Source of the DNA: Gammaproteobacteria bacterium
Lineage (GTDB): Bacteria; Pseudomonadota; Gammaproteobacteria; Pseudomonadales; M0112
Reading direction: 5' to 3'
Assembly (NCBI GenBank): GCA_006227085.1
Contig: SBFY01000119.1
Location: forward strand, 1 to 7,570
DNA: 7,570 nucleotides
The notes below the pieces were generated by a model. It did no database searches, had not been told where the DNA came from, and saw nothing but the letters and a program-made list of their open reading frames with translations. A program made the translations under genes and the position numbers. This document shows, piece after piece, positions 6,285 to 7,570 of this stretch. Positions within the stretch are counted from its first letter, which is position 1. The number at the start of each line of letters is the position of its first letter.

Positions 6285-7078
6285 CAGGCAAACCCGCTGT
6301 CATCATCGTGCAACGCCAGACCCTGGATTGGCAGCACATGGACGAAGCCGCTTACCGGAAGGCCTCCATTCCTTTTTGCCGCTTGTGGGAAAGGCCGGAT
6401 GACTACATGGTGGACATGGTAGGGCTCTGGAACAGCACCTTTGCCATCAGTTATTTCGAGACACGTCATCGCCTGAAGCAGCTGGCCACCGGACACAACC
6501 AGTGCATTGGCGGGACGCGCTTCATCGCCTATGAGCATTACCGCAATGTGCCACTGGGTGATGGCCATGCCTATGTGTTTATTGACGATGATGACTGGCT
6601 CAGCCCGCAACTGGCCAGCGCACTGGATGCAACCGACCTCTACCAGCATGACGCCGGCATCTGGAAAGGCTGCACACTGGGTAGCCCGAAATCCGAACAC
6701 CCGCTGTTTTTCTGGGGCCTGAACGGGCGCTGCATGACCAACAACTATGTCGTGACCAGCCGCTGGATCCAGTCAGCAGAAACCTTGCAACAGGCCTGCA
6801 AACACAGTGGGGCTGATAAGACCATTCCTGCATTGGATACCTTGCTCATCGACGAATGGCTGAGTATCACCAACAAGGCGCCCTGCTCCAGCGTCAGCCT
6901 GGAAAACGGCCTGCAAAACAAACGCGACCCGGACACCCTGGCCAATATCATCCACCGCTTCAACGAGCGCATGCAGACGATTCCGCAACAGGATTTTGAA
7001 CGGGCGGCATGGGCCTGGCCGCTCTTCGAGTCCACCCGCCAATTATTCGTCGATATTGCCAACAGCCGCCAACGCTGA
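6281..7078 (+). CDS. Putative glycosyltransferase-like protein with DDDD motif, function unknown
   Basis: I do not recognise this 265-residue protein as a named gene. What can be seen: an N-terminal strand PAVIIVQRQT, a central hydrophobic strand ending in four aspartates (YVFIDDDDWLSP, 98-109) like the metal-binding DxD site of GT-A glycosyltransferases, then WKG, FFWGLNGRCMTNNYVVTSRWI (143-163) resembling an acceptor-side segment, and HRF (225-227). It has no signal peptide or membrane segment, so it is likely cytoplasmic. The layout recalls the putative rhamnosyltransferase family with a D-x-DD motif, but similarity is judged by eye. It is coupled to the SnoaL-like gene by ATGA and has a GGGAG SD inside that gene. 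Its stop abuts that of the convergent lipopolysaccharide-kinase-type gene, a neighbour consistent with envelope glycan work. Expression as a gene is well supported; the function is inference. Confidence 0.72.
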   Translation: MTGKPAVIIVQRQTLDWQHMDEAAYRKASIPFCRLWERPDDYMVDMVGLWNSTFAISYFETRHRLKQLATGHNQCIGGTRFIAYEHYRNVPLGDGHAYVFIDDDDWLSPQLASALDATDLYQHDAGIWKGCTLGSPKSEHPLFFWGLNGRCMTNNYVVTSRWIQSAETLQQACKHSGADKTIPALDTLLIDEWLSITNKAPCSSVSLENGLQNKRDPDTLANIIHRFNERMQTIPQQDFERAAWAWPLFESTRQLFVDIANSRQR

Positions 7079-7570
7079 TCAATGCTCGCGTATGGGCTGG
7101 TACTTGGCATTCACCTTGCGGCCCAGCACCTTGCGTACCAAACGCTTGTCAGCAGCAGATAAACGATCGCACTGGCAATACGCCTTGAAAAAGCGCATGC
7201 GCTGCGTGGCACGCAAATAGCGCCGCCCCATCTTGTCGAGATGCGTCAAATCCTTGGTAATGCGAAACCCCAGGAACGGCCATACCCAGCGACGACCACT
7301 CGGGCAATCAAAAATCCATGTGCGGGGACATGACCCATCCCGTGACACGAGGATGTTGCGCCAATTGAGATCGTTATGGGCAAAACCGGCCTCATGCATC
7401 TGCCGGACCTGTAACGCCAGCGCATCACACAGGGCTGCAAACCACACCGGATCCGCAAAGCGGCCAGGATGTTCACGCACCAAGGTAGCCAAATCGGTTG
7501 CGCCATCCACTTGCGCAGTGACCAATACCGTGCAACGCCCATGCGCATCACGCCACGTTCCCAACGCCAA
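7079..7570 (-). CDS. KdkA/WaaP (InaA)-type lipopolysaccharide kinase family protein (partial, N-terminus off the window)
   Basis: Eukaryotic-like small-molecule kinase family whose members phosphorylate Kdo or heptose in the lipopolysaccharide core. The visible 163 residues are the C-terminal part. They carry the catalytic loop HEAGFAHNDLNWRNILV with H65-N-D67 and N72 (window numbering), and IFDCPSGRR with a metal-binding Asp (D88) in place of DFG. A basic tail follows (KRLVRKVLGRKV). The ATP-binding lobe with its Lys is beyond the right edge; the first visible codon, TTG, is probably internal. HNDLN is closer to KdkA-type proteins than to WaaP or InaA, so Kdo or another core sugar is a reasonable guess for the target. 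It converges with the glycosyltransferase-like gene with no intervening base. Confidence 0.85.
   Translation of the reverse strand: MALGTWRDAHGRCTVLVTAQVDGATDLATLVREHPGRFADPVWFAALCDALALQVRQMHEAGFAHNDLNWRNILVSRDGSCPRTWIFDCPSGRRWVWPFLGFRITKDLTHLDKMGRRYLRATQRMRFFKAYCQCDRLSAADKRLVRKVLGRKVNAKYQPIREH

Noticed and set aside
6251..6700. A 149-codon minus-strand open frame across the SnoaL-like/glycosyltransferase-like junction
   Set aside because: It opposes two coupled genes with good starts and motifs, and shows no domain of its own.

Overview
The window looks like ordinary, tightly packed chromosome from a Gram-negative proteobacterium, most likely a gammaproteobacterium. The evidence is a large TonB-dependent outer-membrane receptor, a Tat-exported molybdenum hydroxylase, a KdkA/WaaP-type lipopolysaccharide kinase, Shine-Dalgarno starts and moderately GC-rich coding sequence. 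The style of the receptor and of the FHA protein recalls Cellvibrionaceae/Pseudomonadales relatives, but I cannot fix the genus from sequence alone. There is no tRNA, rRNA, CRISPR array, insertion sequence or phage gene, and no gene-free stretch longer than about 150 bases.

Left part (1-1408, minus strand): a two-gene molybdenum hydroxylase operon of the isoquinoline 1-oxidoreductase type. The small [2Fe-2S] subunit comes first and overlaps the Tat-signal large subunit by ATGA. The large subunit runs off the left edge. Diverging from it (1556-2440, plus strand) is a membrane-anchored protein with two FHA domains, the first degenerate. It ends at a perfect 17-bp bidirectional terminator (2454-2491).

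Middle (2501-5209, minus strand): a 902-residue TonB-dependent receptor converges on that terminator. Its leader is AT-rich and contains a CRP/Vfr-like site (TGTGA-N6-TCACT) but no evident Fur box, which hints at control by carbon source rather than iron. Upstream on the same strand is a 150-residue flavodoxin-like protein (5357-5809).

Right part: from a very short divergent promoter region (5810-5864) with overlapping opposed -10 elements, a SnoaL/NTF2-like protein (5865-6284) is read rightward. It is coupled by ATGA to an unassigned protein carrying a glycosyltransferase-like four-aspartate motif (6281-7078). The stop of that gene abuts, with no gap, the stop of a convergent KdkA/WaaP-type kinase cut by the right edge. 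The putative glycosyltransferase beside a lipopolysaccharide kinase suggests, without proving, a role in envelope glycan modification.

I did not find a clearly novel system. The least-explained gene is the glycosyltransferase-like one at 6281-7078 with its SnoaL-like partner. The most testable regulatory signals are the CRP-like site and the overlapping divergent promoter.
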